DNA from: JBOZRQ01 sp050789255
Lineage (GTDB): Bacteria > Bacillota > Sulfobacillia > Symbiobacteriales > Symbiobacteriaceae
Assembly: GCA_050789255.1 (NCBI GenBank)
Contig: JBOZRQ010000008.1
Location: forward strand, 124,001 to 188,000
Length of the DNA: 64,000 nt
Direction of reading: 5' to 3'
How positions within the stretch are numbered: position 1 is the stretch's first letter; each line of letters opens with the position of its first letter. Shown piece after piece: positions 24,599-32,737 of this stretch. The notes under the pieces are model-generated. The model was not told where the DNA came from and searched no databases. It saw nothing but the letters and a program-made list of their open reading frames with translations. The translations under genes were made by a program, and so were the position numbers.

Positions 24599-25489
24599 CT
24601 ACTTGATTTCAGCCAGCTCTCCGTACAGTTTCATCTTGATCATCCGACCGGTTGGCGTGGCGGCCAGGCCGCCCTGGGCCGTCTCCTTCAGCGCCGACGG
24701 CATAGCCCGGCCGACCTCGGCCGCCGCCATGACCACCTCGTCCGGCGGGATCAGGCTGGTCACGCCGGCCAGGGCCAGCTCAGCGGAGACCAGCGCCGTG
24801 GCCGCCCCGTTGGAGTTGCGCTTGATGCACGGCGCCTCCACAAGCCCGGCGATCGGGTCGCAGACCAGGCCCATGGTATTCTTCAGCGCGATGCCGGCGG
24901 CCTCGATGGCCTCGTGCGGCGTACCGCCCATGAGCTCGACCACGGCGGCCGCAGCCATGGCGGCAGCCGAACCGGTCTCGGCCATGCAGCCGCCCTCGGC
25001 GCCGGATATGGAAGCGTTCCCGGCCATAATCAGGCCCACGCCACCGGCGGTCAGGAGCCCGTCGATCAACTGCTCATCGGTGAGGTCGTACTCCTCGGCC
25101 AGGGCGATCAGCGTGCCGGGCACAACCCCGCAGGCGCCTGCCGTGGGGCTCGCGGAGATCAGGCCCATGGCGGCGTTCACCTCGTTGACCGCCATCGCCC
25201 GGGCCACCGCCCGGGTAAAGAGGCCGCCGACCAGGCTCTTCCCGCTCAGACGGCGCTGCTCGACACGTTGGGCGTCGCCGCCCCCCAGGCCGGAGGCGGT
25301 CTTGACCCCGGCGAGCCCCCGCTCGGCGGCGTCCTTCATCACCTCGAGGTGCCGGGCCAGCCGGGAGCGAACCTCCTCGCGGCTCAACCCGCCAATCTCC
25401 GTTTCACGGCGCAGGACGACCTCGCCCATTGTAATGCCGTCGGCCACCGCCAGATCGGCCATCTGTCGCAACGATTCAAAGCGATACAC
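24599..25489 (-). CDS. sdaAA: L-serine dehydratase, iron-sulfur-dependent, alpha subunit
   Basis: The 296-residue catalytic subunit deaminates L-serine to pyruvate and ammonia using an oxygen-sensitive 4Fe-4S cluster. Cluster cysteines are visible in GACGVVPGT (about 138), SGAEGGCMAETGSAAAMA (about 165) and VCDPIAGLVEAPCIKRN (about 210-225). It is encoded 32 bp downstream of the beta subunit gene, the usual Firmicute two-subunit layout. The ATG at 25489 has AGGGAGGAATA upstream. Confidence 0.95.
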   Translation of the reverse strand: MYRFESLRQMADLAVADGITMGEVVLRRETEIGGLSREEVRSRLARHLEVMKDAAERGLAGVKTASGLGGGDAQRVEQRRLSGKSLVGGLFTRAVARAMAVNEVNAAMGLISASPTAGACGVVPGTLIALAEEYDLTDEQLIDGLLTAGGVGLIMAGNASISGAEGGCMAETGSAAAMAAAAVVELMGGTPHEAIEAAGIALKNTMGLVCDPIAGLVEAPCIKRNSNGAATALVSAELALAGVTSLIPPDEVVMAAAEVGRAMPSALKETAQGGLAATPTGRMIKMKLYGELAEIK

Positions 25490-25521
25490 GCCTATTCCTC
25501 CCTGCTGCGTGGTGGCTCGAC

Positions 25522-26199
25522 CTAAACCATAGCGGGCAGCGCCCGAATCTGGAGCACGCCGGGGACCTGGGCGATCTCAGGGGCAGCGGCAGACGCGTCG
25601 TGGTCGGTCTCGATCACCATCATGGCCAAATCGCCGCGGCTGCGCCGGGCAAGGCTGAGCCGCGCGATGTTGATGCCGTGGCGGGCCAGCGCCGAAGATG
25701 CCTGGGCGACGATGCCCGGCACGTCCTTATGGACGGTGACCACGGTGGCGGACTCCAGGGTCAGCTCCAGCTGGAAGCCATCGACCTCGGTAATGCGCAC
25801 CCGGCCGCCGCCAATCGAGCAGCCGATGACCTGGATCTCCTTGCCCTGCTGGTCTGCCAGGGTGAAGCGGACCGAGTTGGGATGGGCGTCGGACCCGAGA
25901 TTGACGTTGTGGAACTCGATCCACACGCCCTGCCGGTCGGCCAGCGTGCGGGCGCCGGGCACCTGCGGGTCATCCGGGGTCAGGCCGAGCAGGCCGGCGA
26001 TCAACGCCTCGTGGGTGCCGTGGCCGCGCCCGGTCTCCGCAAAGGAGCCGTGCAGCTCCAGCTTCGCTCGGACAGGCGTGGCGCCCAGCAGATGCCGGGC
26101 CGCCTGGCCAAGGCGGACGGCGCCCGCCGTATGGGAGCTTGAAGGTCCTACCATAATGGGCCCGATGATGCTGAACAGGCTCATGTCGCCAACTGGCAT
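25522..26199 (-). CDS. sdaAB: L-serine dehydratase, iron-sulfur-dependent, beta subunit
   Basis: The 225-residue subunit has the signature SIIGPIMVGPSSSHTAGAVRLG at its start and a C-terminal ACT domain (TVVTVHKDVPGIVAQASSALARHGINIARL, shown in part), which usually binds serine for allosteric control. I start at the ATG at 26199, eight bases after TAGGAGG; ATG at 26184 is the next choice. It pairs with the alpha subunit encoded just downstream and forms a two-gene operon for serine breakdown. Confidence 0.95.
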   Translation of the reverse strand: MPVGDMSLFSIIGPIMVGPSSSHTAGAVRLGQAARHLLGATPVRAKLELHGSFAETGRGHGTHEALIAGLLGLTPDDPQVPGARTLADRQGVWIEFHNVNLGSDAHPNSVRFTLADQQGKEIQVIGCSIGGGRVRITEVDGFQLELTLESATVVTVHKDVPGIVAQASSALARHGINIARLSLARRSRGDLAMMVIETDHDASAAAPEIAQVPGVLQIRALPAMV

Positions 26200-26245
26200 G
26201 CGGGTGCCTCCTACGACTGAGTAGTGTTCGTGTATATCCGCGAAA

Positions 26246-26275
26246 AGCACAGCCGCTATGATAGGCGGCTGTGCT
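26246..26275 (-). terminator. Terminator of the copper-amine-oxidase-domain gene
   Basis: An 11-bp perfect stem AGCACAGCCGC/GCGGCTGTGCT with an 8-nt loop is followed by TTTTCGC on the minus strand, 58 bp beyond the stop of the gene ending at 26334 and before the sdaAB start. Confidence 0.75.
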
Positions 26276-26333
26276 AACAATTCGCTTACCTTGCCCAGTG
26301 TACCTGCCCGGCGGACGGGCAGTCAAGGGGGCC

Positions 26334-27065
26334 TTACTTGCCGAGCGTGAAGGTGTTCAGGTACTTGGTGACCGTCGCGTCGTCCATCGCGCCAGTGGGA
26401 ATGGTGATGGCCATCATCAGCCAGATGTTGTTCTGATCCGCCACGAAGCGCAGCCGCATGGGCATATCCATGCCGGCGAGCTTGGCGATGCCCGTCAGCT
26501 CCTTGGCGCCCACCGCCCCGGTCACGGTGATCTTCTCTTCGCCGGTGATGGTGATCGGCAGGGTCGACTTCAGGCCGGAGACCATGGCGGTGACCATCGG
26601 ATCGAAGGGCATGGCCGTGGGGTTGAAGGCGATCCGGTTGACCTGGAAGATCGCGTTGCTGGACTCATGCTGAAGCAGGTAGGCGTTGCTGGGCCGCAAC
26701 TGTCCGGCGGCGGGCCACTGCACGCTGGCGCCGTAGTACGGGAAGGTGTAGGTGGTCACGCCCTCCTCGGTCTTCGACTCCATGTACTTGGGGGTGTAGA
26801 CCAGCACGCTGTTGGTCTCGGAATCGAAACCGACCTTGGCGCCCAGCGCCTCGGCGAGGTAGCGGGCCGGTACGTAAGTACGCCCCTCCTCCACCACGAT
26901 GAACGGCTGGGAGTTGGCGGTGTCGACCACCTGGCCGTCCACCTTGATCTTGACGCCCGAGTAGTCGACCTCGATGTTCTTGCGGAACCCGGCAGCGGTA
27001 GCTCCAACGGAGATGCCCAGGACGAGGGTGGCGGCAACGGCGGCGAGCATCCAACGCTTCTGCAA
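26334..27065 (-). CDS. Secreted protein with copper amine oxidase N-terminal (stalk) domain
   Basis: About 243 residues: an N-terminal signal peptide (LAAVAATLVLGISVGATAAG), then a copper amine oxidase N-domain at roughly 35-90 (IKVDGQVVDT...PFIVVEEGRTYVPARYLAEALGAKVGFD), a module common in exported Firmicute proteins and not itself an oxidase, then about 150 residues of unknown fold. No copper-oxidase catalytic part exists. TTG at 27065 lies nine bases from GAAAGG; TTG at 27074 is an alternative. It is likely a cell-envelope protein. The remaining part resembles lipid- or substrate-binding beta folds only vaguely. Confidence 0.75.
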   Translation of the reverse strand: MQKRWMLAAVAATLVLGISVGATAAGFRKNIEVDYSGVKIKVDGQVVDTANSQPFIVVEEGRTYVPARYLAEALGAKVGFDSETNSVLVYTPKYMESKTEEGVTTYTFPYYGASVQWPAAGQLRPSNAYLLQHESSNAIFQVNRIAFNPTAMPFDPMVTAMVSGLKSTLPITITGEEKITVTGAVGAKELTGIAKLAGMDMPMRLRFVADQNNIWLMMAITIPTGAMDDATVTKYLNTFTLGK

Positions 27066-27163
27066 GGGAGTCAACCTTTCGTATGTACAGAATACGAAAC
27101 GTCCTCAGTTTAGCAGAAACGCATGCGGCACAACAGGCCCAACCTGGCAACCAGCCAGCGGGA

Positions 27164-27937
27164 TCATGCCGTCTCCCCTCCATCGACCGCCAGCACCTGG
27201 CCGGTCATGTAGGCGCTCGCGCGGCTGGCAAAGAGCAGCACGGCGCCCTTCAGGTCATCTTCCGAGCCGAGGCGGTGCATCGGGATGTGCTCCAGGATCT
27301 TCTCCTCGTTCATGGCGATGACGACTCGGGACATCTTGGTGGGGAAGAAGCCCGGGGCGACGGCGTTGACCGTGATCCCCCGGCCGGCCCACTTGACCGC
27401 CAGGTCCCGGGTCAGGGCAATGACGGCGCCCTTGCTGGCGTTGTAGGCGACCGCTTGCATCACCCGCGGGTCGGTGCCCTTGATCCCCGCCACTGAGGCG
27501 ATGTTGACGATCCGCCCGCCCTCGCCCCGGTCCAGCATGTGGTTGGCCACCGCCTGGGTCAGGTAGAAGAGGCCGGTCACGTTGGTCTCCATCACCTTGC
27601 GCCAGCCGTTCAGCGGGTACTCCTCGGTGAGGGCGCCCCACGAGGCCCCGGCGTTGTTCACCAGGATGTCGATCCGCCCCGTGCTTTCCACGATGGCGTT
27701 CACCATGCCCGCCAGCGACTCCACCTCGGCGATGTCACAGCGGACAGCGTCGGCCTGAATCCCCTCCGCCCGCAGTTGGGCGACAGCCTGGTCCAGCTCC
27801 TCTTGCTTCCGTGCGGTGATGATCACGTGGGCGCCGGCCTCGCCGAGGCCCTGGGCGATTTGATACCCAAGTCCCCGGGAGCCCCCGGTCACCAGCGCCA
27901 CCTGCCCGGTCAGGTCGAACAGCTCCTGTACTCGCAT
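27164..27937 (-). CDS. Short-chain dehydrogenase/reductase (gluconate 5-dehydrogenase/FabG-like)
   Basis: The 257-residue SDR has the NAD(P)-binding motif VTGGSRGLGYQIAQ (about 17-30), NNAGASWG (about 93) and the catalytic Ser...YNASK set (Ser near 147, Tyr164, Lys168). The closest named types by look are gluconate 5-dehydrogenase and 3-oxoacyl-ACP reductase. AGGGGAG precedes the ATG. It lies 47 bp beyond the end of the first immunity gene on the same strand, but with its own ribosome site and no shared theme. Substrate unknown. Confidence 0.85.
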   Translation of the reverse strand: MRVQELFDLTGQVALVTGGSRGLGYQIAQGLGEAGAHVIITARKQEELDQAVAQLRAEGIQADAVRCDIAEVESLAGMVNAIVESTGRIDILVNNAGASWGALTEEYPLNGWRKVMETNVTGLFYLTQAVANHMLDRGEGGRIVNIASVAGIKGTDPRVMQAVAYNASKGAVIALTRDLAVKWAGRGITVNAVAPGFFPTKMSRVVIAMNEEKILEHIPMHRLGSEDDLKGAVLLFASRASAYMTGQVLAVDGGETA

Positions 27938-27983
27938 CTCGGTCGATCAACTCCCCTGGCTGTAGTCGGAAAGCAGGCCTTGC

Positions 27984-28505
27984 TTACTGATCTTCCTCCC
28001 AGGTCAGGGACTCGCACAACGCTAGGCGGTGATAGAAGTGCTCGAAAGCAGTCAGAACCTGATCTCTCCCGACGCACCAACGAGCGGGGTATTCCGCCGC
28101 AACTCCTTCCACCACTAGCTCACGGTCGGGTCCATGTTGGGTAGGATCGGCAAGAGTAAATGACGGGCGGGAAGGTTCCTCAGGTGTAAACACCACGATG
28201 AACCTGCCGTCGTTGCCTCCTCCAGCAATCAGGCTGCCAATCCCGGTCGCACCCAACGCAGTCACCGTCCTGGCTGCTCCGTCCATCCTGAACAGCAGGT
28301 CGCGGACTTGTTCGAGGGAAGGCCGCGCAAGTCGCTGCTGGTGGTCCGACAGGACCGAAAGCAAAGGCTGCATCACTCCTTGAGAGACCGACACCGGCAA
28401 TGCGCGTTGAGGAACGGTGAGGAGATGGTCGTTATCACCGGTTTCGCCAGATCCGCTTCGTTCAGGATTCTCAAGCACCTGGAGCAGATCCTCGGAGGCA
28501 AACAA
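27984..28505 (-). CDS. Imm1-like immunity protein
   Basis: The 173-residue soluble protein ends in a pattern I associate with the Imm1 family of polymorphic-toxin immunity proteins: a glycine-rich SLIAGGGNDGRFIVVFTPEE strand pair near 92-110, EYPARWCVGRDQVLTAFEHFYH and a terminal LTWEE. Imm1 proteins neutralise nuclease toxins delivered by neighbours. It is the last gene of a minus-strand run with two unfamiliar small genes and an Imm10-like gene. There is no toxin gene beside it, so it looks like an orphan immunity gene. The assignment is from memory of the family, not a search. Confidence 0.6.
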   Translation of the reverse strand: MFASEDLLQVLENPERSGSGETGDNDHLLTVPQRALPVSVSQGVMQPLLSVLSDHQQRLARPSLEQVRDLLFRMDGAARTVTALGATGIGSLIAGGGNDGRFIVVFTPEEPSRPSFTLADPTQHGPDRELVVEGVAAEYPARWCVGRDQVLTAFEHFYHRLALCESLTWEEDQ

Positions 28506-28535
28506 AGCCCCCCACGCCTCGAGTCGATATGTAAG

Positions 28536-29186
28536 CTACCCCAGCGGGATCACAACAAACTCGGCCCACCCGTCCACGCCGTCCACGCTGGTTCTCCCTT
28601 CGATGTATCGATGCGAGACGTGCCAGTTGCTAATGCCCAAGGCATTGGCAATACTCTCGAGCACCTCCGTGGAATCCAGCGATTCATCACGCAGTGCCGT
28701 CTCCAAAAGCGACGCTGCTTCTGGCCGATGAATTGCTGACGCTACGACGTCGGGATTGCCCGACAGGTCTTTTCCCAGGTGGTACGATACTGCTTCTCGC
28801 TCAATGGGGTCCCAGAAATACTCGTATTGATCTCGCACGGCTCCGTTCTCAGCCAGACAATAGCTGAGAAACCCTCCGGGTGCGAGGGCGAAACTCATGG
28901 CGGCAGTGTGTAGTGCTTCAGACAAGTGGCAAGCAATCGATGGGGAGAGGTCACGGACGCCCTCGATCTTCTTCTCGAAGACACCGACCCAGCCGTTCAA
29001 ACCTGGTGAGACAAAACAGCCGGCAGGGCGGCCCTTCGCCTGCAAGGGCAGCAGTTCGGGCGATTGTCCAGCAATAAAGCAGTTCTCGACCGGGACGTTC
29101 ATCAACGCACACATGGACCTGACGACGGCGCCCTGGTCTGTGGTTCGTACGAATGTGTTGCCAAGGGTCCACCCCATGTAAGTCAC
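28536..29186 (-). CDS. Hypothetical protein, family B of the immunity island
   Basis: The 216-residue soluble protein is of a family I do not recognise. It has no signal peptide or membrane segments. A frameshifted relative lies at 30185-30596 and shares stretches such as QYEYFWDPIEREAVSYHLGKDL and the C-terminal LGISNWHV. It follows the 159-residue family A gene by 15 bp, and the same A-then-B order is seen in the decayed copy upstream, so A and B travel as a pair. GTGACTTAC precedes the ATG; no strong ribosome site is seen. The setting suggests immunity to a toxin. Confidence 0.65.
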   Translation of the reverse strand: MTYMGWTLGNTFVRTTDQGAVVRSMCALMNVPVENCFIAGQSPELLPLQAKGRPAGCFVSPGLNGWVGVFEKKIEGVRDLSPSIACHLSEALHTAAMSFALAPGGFLSYCLAENGAVRDQYEYFWDPIEREAVSYHLGKDLSGNPDVVASAIHRPEAASLLETALRDESLDSTEVLESIANALGISNWHVSHRYIEGRTSVDGVDGWAEFVVIPLG

Positions 29187-29201
29187 CTCAGTAGCGTCAG
29201 C

Positions 29202-29681
29202 TTACTCGTCAAAGGTATAGCAACGCTCATGAAAAACGATGATGTCGCCCCCTACGTCCACCGAATGCTTCTCAGGCAGGCGAGGACCGGGCGGGGTCCA
29301 GAAACGCATTACTTCGCCACTTCCCATAACCTTCAGGACAGGTTGTGCACTAGACGGGAGGTCGCAGTCATCGATGACTCCGTAACGGCCATAGAAATAC
29401 TGGAAATGCTCAACAAGTCCCTGCAACTGGTGTTCGTCCTCATACTCTGCATACCAGGTAAACCATTCTTCTGATTCGTCGATCCAGATGACAGTTCCAT
29501 GGCCAACGTTTCTATCACACAGAGTTGAGGCCATCGCCCTTATCCTCATTTCCTTCCAGCGGCTCCCAAGAGCGCGGGCGAATCTCATAGGATTACGGGC
29601 ACTCATCAGGCGATGCGAATGCGGTGACTCGGATGACGATGCACCTCGAGCAGGTCTTGGAACAACCACTTTTGGAAGCAT
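29202..29681 (-). CDS. Hypothetical protein, family A of the immunity island (copy 2)
   Basis: The 159-residue soluble protein has a close paralogue of the same length at 30593-31072. Shared blocks include RFWTPPGPRLPE, DCDLPxxAxPxLKVMG and ESEEWFTW/ETEEWFFW. The N-terminal 60 residues are basic and the rest acidic and aromatic. I recognise no named family. GAGGAGGG precedes the ATG. It is followed by family B (15 bp) and then Imm1. A role as antitoxin or immunity protein is inference from the island. Confidence 0.7.
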   Translation of the reverse strand: MLPKVVVPRPARGASSSESPHSHRLMSARNPMRFARALGSRWKEMRIRAMASTLCDRNVGHGTVIWIDESEEWFTWYAEYEDEHQLQGLVEHFQYFYGRYGVIDDCDLPSSAQPVLKVMGSGEVMRFWTPPGPRLPEKHSVDVGGDIIVFHERCYTFDE

Positions 29682-30184
29682 GGAGGTCCCTCCTCACCGG
29701 GCATCTGCATCGCGAGAGGTAATGCGTTGCCGTTTCCGCTATTCCGCCAGAAATTCCCAAGGAACCTCCACCCCTGTGCGGAATTTCTCGTGGAATCCCT
29801 GAAATTCATGGGGCGATCAGGCCAATGAGCCGCCGTTTTGCGCTTGATCCGCTCCAAAACGGCCTTCCGAGCCACAAACATAGGTCCCTAGGGGGCGAAT
29901 CGCCCCTTAATCCACGCGATTCCACTACAAATTCCCATAGACACGGAACGATGCCCAGAAAAAGATCGTGGAACCCATACCTGAGGGGGTCATATGAGTA
30001 GGTGCTGGGGCCGAGGGGGCGGGACCGCGCCCGGAGGGCCTGGCTCCCGCCTATGCGAGATAGCGTTCCGGTCTAGCAAGAGCACCCTGGTTCCCGGCTG
30101 ATAGGTCAAACCATGCATATGCTGCTTCGGGCTGGTTTCCAGCTTTACGTAGCCCCCATTCCAGAGGCAGTCGCTGACATGCCT
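29682..30184. other. Non-coding spacer between the two A-B units
   Basis: No supported gene is seen. Base composition is lower in GC than the surroundings, with several scattered AAATTCCC/GGAATTT-like words but no clean hairpin. It probably contains the decayed end of the first A-B unit. Confidence 0.5.
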
Positions 30185-30596
30185 CTATCCGAACGGAATG
30201 ACAAAAAATCGGTCCACCCTTCGACAAACTCGAGGTGGGTGTACGCCACGATTCGCCCACGTACCAGTTGGCGATGCCCAAGGCCGATGCAACACTTCAT
30301 GCACCTCCCACGGGGTCAGGGATTCATCACTCAGGGCGGCGGCGATGAGATCTTCTGCTTCCGGCAGACCCGCTGCCTCCACCGCGACGGCTGGGTGCAG
30401 CCAGATCCCGGCCGATGCAGTATGCAACCGCCTCTCGCTCCGTGGGGTCGGAGAAGTACTCGTACTCGTCCAGAACCTCGCCATTTCGGGCCACGCGATA
30501 GCTCAGCATGTTCTGAACCCCGATTGGGCCTAACTGATGGCGGTGGTTTTCAGTGCCCCAGACAGCTGGCAGGACACCCCACCCCTTCGCCGTTAC
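30185..30596 (-). pseudogene. Decayed family B gene (frameshifted, 5' deleted)
   Basis: Three minus-strand frames together resemble the second half of the intact 216-residue protein at 28536-29186: NGEVLDEYEYFSDPTEREAVAY in one frame, EAEDLIAAALSDESLTPWEVHEVLHR and FFVIPFG in another, and LGIANWYVG in a third. At least two frameshifts and loss of about the first 90 codons are needed to explain this. It follows family A copy 1 directly, as in the intact pair. Confidence 0.75.
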
Positions 30597-31072
30597 CCTT
30601 CCAGGACATAGCACCGTTCATGAAGCACCAGTACGTTACCTTCCACGTCGATCTGGTGGCTTTCGGGCAACCGAGGGCCGGGAGGGGTCCAGAACCTCAT
30701 GATCTCTGAAGCCCCCATTACCTTGAGGATGGGCTCAGCCCCTGGAGGGAGGTCACAGTCATACTCCATCCCGTGCTTCTTATACAGAAAGCTAAGGTAA
30801 TTGAGAAGGCCTTCCACCTGTTCAGGTCGCTCGTATTGAACGCACCAGAAGAACCACTCTTCTGTTTCCTTGATCCAGACCGTAACGCCAACGGCCGCTT
30901 TTTTGTCGAGGAGAGTCGCTGCCCTGCTCCGGATCATCATCTCTTTCCACCGTTTTCCCAGAGCCAGACAGAAGCGCATAGGCTCGCGGAAAACCACAAT
31001 CCTGGACGCAGGCGGTGAATCCCGTCCCGGTACGCCCTTTACGGGCCGCCGCACGACTTCAGTAGGGAGCAC
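30593..31072 (-). CDS. Hypothetical protein, family A of the immunity island (copy 1)
   Basis: This is the 159-residue paralogue of the protein at 29202-29681, roughly half identical by eye, with the same conserved end MRFWTPPGPRLPE...LVLHERCY. A GTG start follows AAGGAGGGG closely. It lies 12 bp after the Imm10-like gene and runs into the decayed family B gene. Divergence between two copies that both keep open frames suggests both are, or recently were, under selection. Function unknown; immunity is a guess from context. Confidence 0.7.
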   Translation of the reverse strand: MLPTEVVRRPVKGVPGRDSPPASRIVVFREPMRFCLALGKRWKEMMIRSRAATLLDKKAAVGVTVWIKETEEWFFWCVQYERPEQVEGLLNYLSFLYKKHGMEYDCDLPPGAEPILKVMGASEIMRFWTPPGPRLPESHQIDVEGNVLVLHERCYVLEG

Positions 31073-31084
31073 CTTAACCCCTCC

Positions 31085-31474
31085 TTACTTGGAGAACACC
31101 AAGATGCCGGGAGTAGGCTCGAACAATTGCACCATGTGGGCCTGCAACTGATCGAACTCGGGCAGACCAGGCTGGAATGTGACGCAGATGTGGTGTGTGC
31201 CTAGAATGCGAGTTCCGTCTTCGGTGAGTGTTATCTCTACTCGGCCATCTCTCAGGCTCACCCCCGCTATCCCACCGTAGCAGGACCTGACCTGATCCCC
31301 GAACTCGATGTACACTTGATCGAACCCAAGAGCCGTGTCTTGTTGATGGGTCACCAGGTCCCGCTGAAGCAGGACCGCTTGCTGTGGGTCAAACGGATCG
31401 GCAGCGAGACCAACTGTCATAGTCCCGTCCCTTACCTCTGCGACCAGGAGAGTGGCGTGGAACTGGGCGCCCAT
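31085..31474 (-). CDS. Imm10-like immunity protein
   Basis: The 129-residue protein shows the order of features I associate with Imm10 immunity proteins: DPFDPQQAVLLQRDL near 27-41, YIEFGDQVRSCYGGI near 55-70, a VEITLTEDG strand and a closing IxVTFxxxLPEFDQL. It is the first gene of the minus-strand run Imm10-A-Bpseudo-A-B-Imm1, so the cluster may be one transcript starting in the AT-rich gap at 31475-31600. The family name is by eye only. Confidence 0.6.
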   Translation of the reverse strand: MGAQFHATLLVAEVRDGTMTVGLAADPFDPQQAVLLQRDLVTHQQDTALGFDQVYIEFGDQVRSCYGGIAGVSLRDGRVEITLTEDGTRILGTHHICVTFQPGLPEFDQLQAHMVQLFEPTPGILVFSK

Positions 31475-31989
31475 GGTAGATCACCTATCCTCTGCACCGA
31501 TGACAGTCATCCACGCTATGCGTTTAAATATACTTAGTTGTTTTAATATTGTTCCCCTGCTTACGCAGTCCCTACGCAAACTCCCCATTTTTAGCGAGGA
31601 ATCTCATATCCGCCGGCATTCCGGCGACGACCTCTACCATCACAGCACCATGAAGGCACACGAGCACTGCCAGACCACTTCCACACCCAACGACAACTGT
31701 GCGCCGCCAACACCACACCACTCCACCTAAGCACCACAACCAGCCGACAAAATTGCCACAAAGCGATACAACAGAGAGACGACCCACCGACAAATCTGCC
31801 ACACCTCGCTACTATAGAGCGAAGACCTCTGCACCACCCCTGCACCATACAGCGACAATATCCACACAACGTCTTCACAAATATTTTCCACAAATGCATA
31901 ATGCAGGGAGGACATTGGTACAATATGGAGAATATATCTTCCATAACGATGGACAACTAAACGCCCATCGAGAAGGAGGAAGCGACCAT
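31475..31989 (+). other. AT-rich, then A+C-rich intergenic region with divergent promoters
   Basis: No supported gene is present in these 515 bp. The left part (about 31505-31600) is AT-rich and should hold the minus-strand immunity operon promoter. From about 31640 to 31890 the plus strand is almost only A and C (about 80% in 31681-31740), a strong strand asymmetry unlike anything else in the window. Two near-consensus DnaA-box-like words lie at 31857 and 31884. A -10 TACAAT lies near 31918, about 70 bp before the next gene. Confidence 0.5.
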
Positions 31990-32514
31990 ATGACCGTTAG
32001 GGTGACAGTTCCTGATCTCGAGTTGGTTGAGGTGCGCACCCGCACGCAGGATGACGCCGGCGCATGGTGCTCGTCCAGGGGGCAGGTCCAGGTCAACGGC
32101 CTGGGCGTTACCCGACTGAACAGGGCCTCCCGCCGGGCCGGCCTGCAGAACCGCCCTACCCAGCTCCTGGCAGTCCCCAGCGAAGACGGCGCCTACATCT
32201 ATCTCATCCCCGTAAAGGAACATCCCAAGGCCGTGGCCGTCAGCTACAGCCAGTCCAAGGCCAGCTTTAATCTGAGCCCCCTCTTCACCTACCTGAACTA
32301 CCGCCCCCAGCCCGGCTCCCGCGAGTTCCACCGCATCGAGATCGCCGAAGCCCCCGTGCAGGTTGAGGACTGGGAGGCCCCGGCGCTGATCATGCATATG
32401 AAGGTCGAGGAGACCCGGTGGGCCAAGACCGAGGGCCAGAAGAAGAAGGCCGAGGCCGAAAAGGCCGCAAAGGAAACCGCGAAGAACGCCGCTCCCGCGA
32501 AGGCCGAAGGTTGA
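31990..32514 (+). CDS. Hypothetical protein with Lys/Ala/Glu-rich tail
   Basis: The 174-residue protein has a globular first part (about 1-140) I do not recognise, with VQVNGLGVTRLNRASRRAG near 32-50 and YIYLIPVKEHPKAVAVSYS near 69-88, then a charged alanine-rich helical tail (KKKAEAEKAAKETAKNAA). AAGGAGG lies ten bases before the ATG. It converges with a relic of an SLH gene and shares a terminator with it. The last 30 codons, the terminator and the SLH tail are duplicated at 34559-34768, next to the intact SLH gene, so this gene originally faced that SLH gene. A surface or regulatory role is not deducible. Confidence 0.65.
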   Translation: MTVRVTVPDLELVEVRTRTQDDAGAWCSSRGQVQVNGLGVTRLNRASRRAGLQNRPTQLLAVPSEDGAYIYLIPVKEHPKAVAVSYSQSKASFNLSPLFTYLNYRPQPGSREFHRIEIAEAPVQVEDWEAPALIMHMKVEETRWAKTEGQKKKAEAEKAAKETAKNAAPAKAEG

Positions 32515-32642
32515 CGTCAAACAAACGAACCTACAATAATGCCTGCGAAGGGACCGCCAAGCATAGTGCTCGGCGGTCCCTTCCTTGTGGGGCGGCTACG
32601 ACCGGGCGAGCAGGTTTGCCAGTAAGATTGCGGCCTCTCCCC
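32418..32642. repeat. Direct repeat 1, copy A (gene tail, terminator and SLH tail relic)
   Basis: About 225 bp match 34559-34768 in order and orientation: the Lys/Ala-rich tail of the gene ending at 32514, the terminator hairpin, and the last 17 or more codons of an SLH gene on the minus strand (ATRGEAAILLANLLARS then stop). Here the SLH part stops abruptly near 32645. Confidence 0.85.
32548..32582. terminator. Bidirectional terminator
   Basis: An 11-bp perfect stem AAGGGACCGCC/GGCGGTCCCTT with a 13-nt loop, followed by CCTTGT, lies 34 bp after the stop at 32514. The same structure ends the intact SLH gene at 34668-34698. Confidence 0.75.
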
Positions 32643-32737
32643 TCGTCGCCGCCAACGTGCAACGGAGAAACCAGGTGCCCACCTCGGATACCTCTTAGAC
32701 TTAGGGATTGTTCCTGACCACCTACACCGAATCAGGC

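Noticed and set aside
30113..30709. A 198-codon plus-strand frame over the decayed family B gene
   Set aside because: It has no motif, while the minus strand shows frameshifted but recognisable relatives of an intact neighbour.
31857..31892. Possible replication origin (two DnaA-box-like words near AT-rich DNA)
   Set aside because: Each word has a mismatch, only two occur, and no dnaA, dnaN, rep or parA gene lies nearby.
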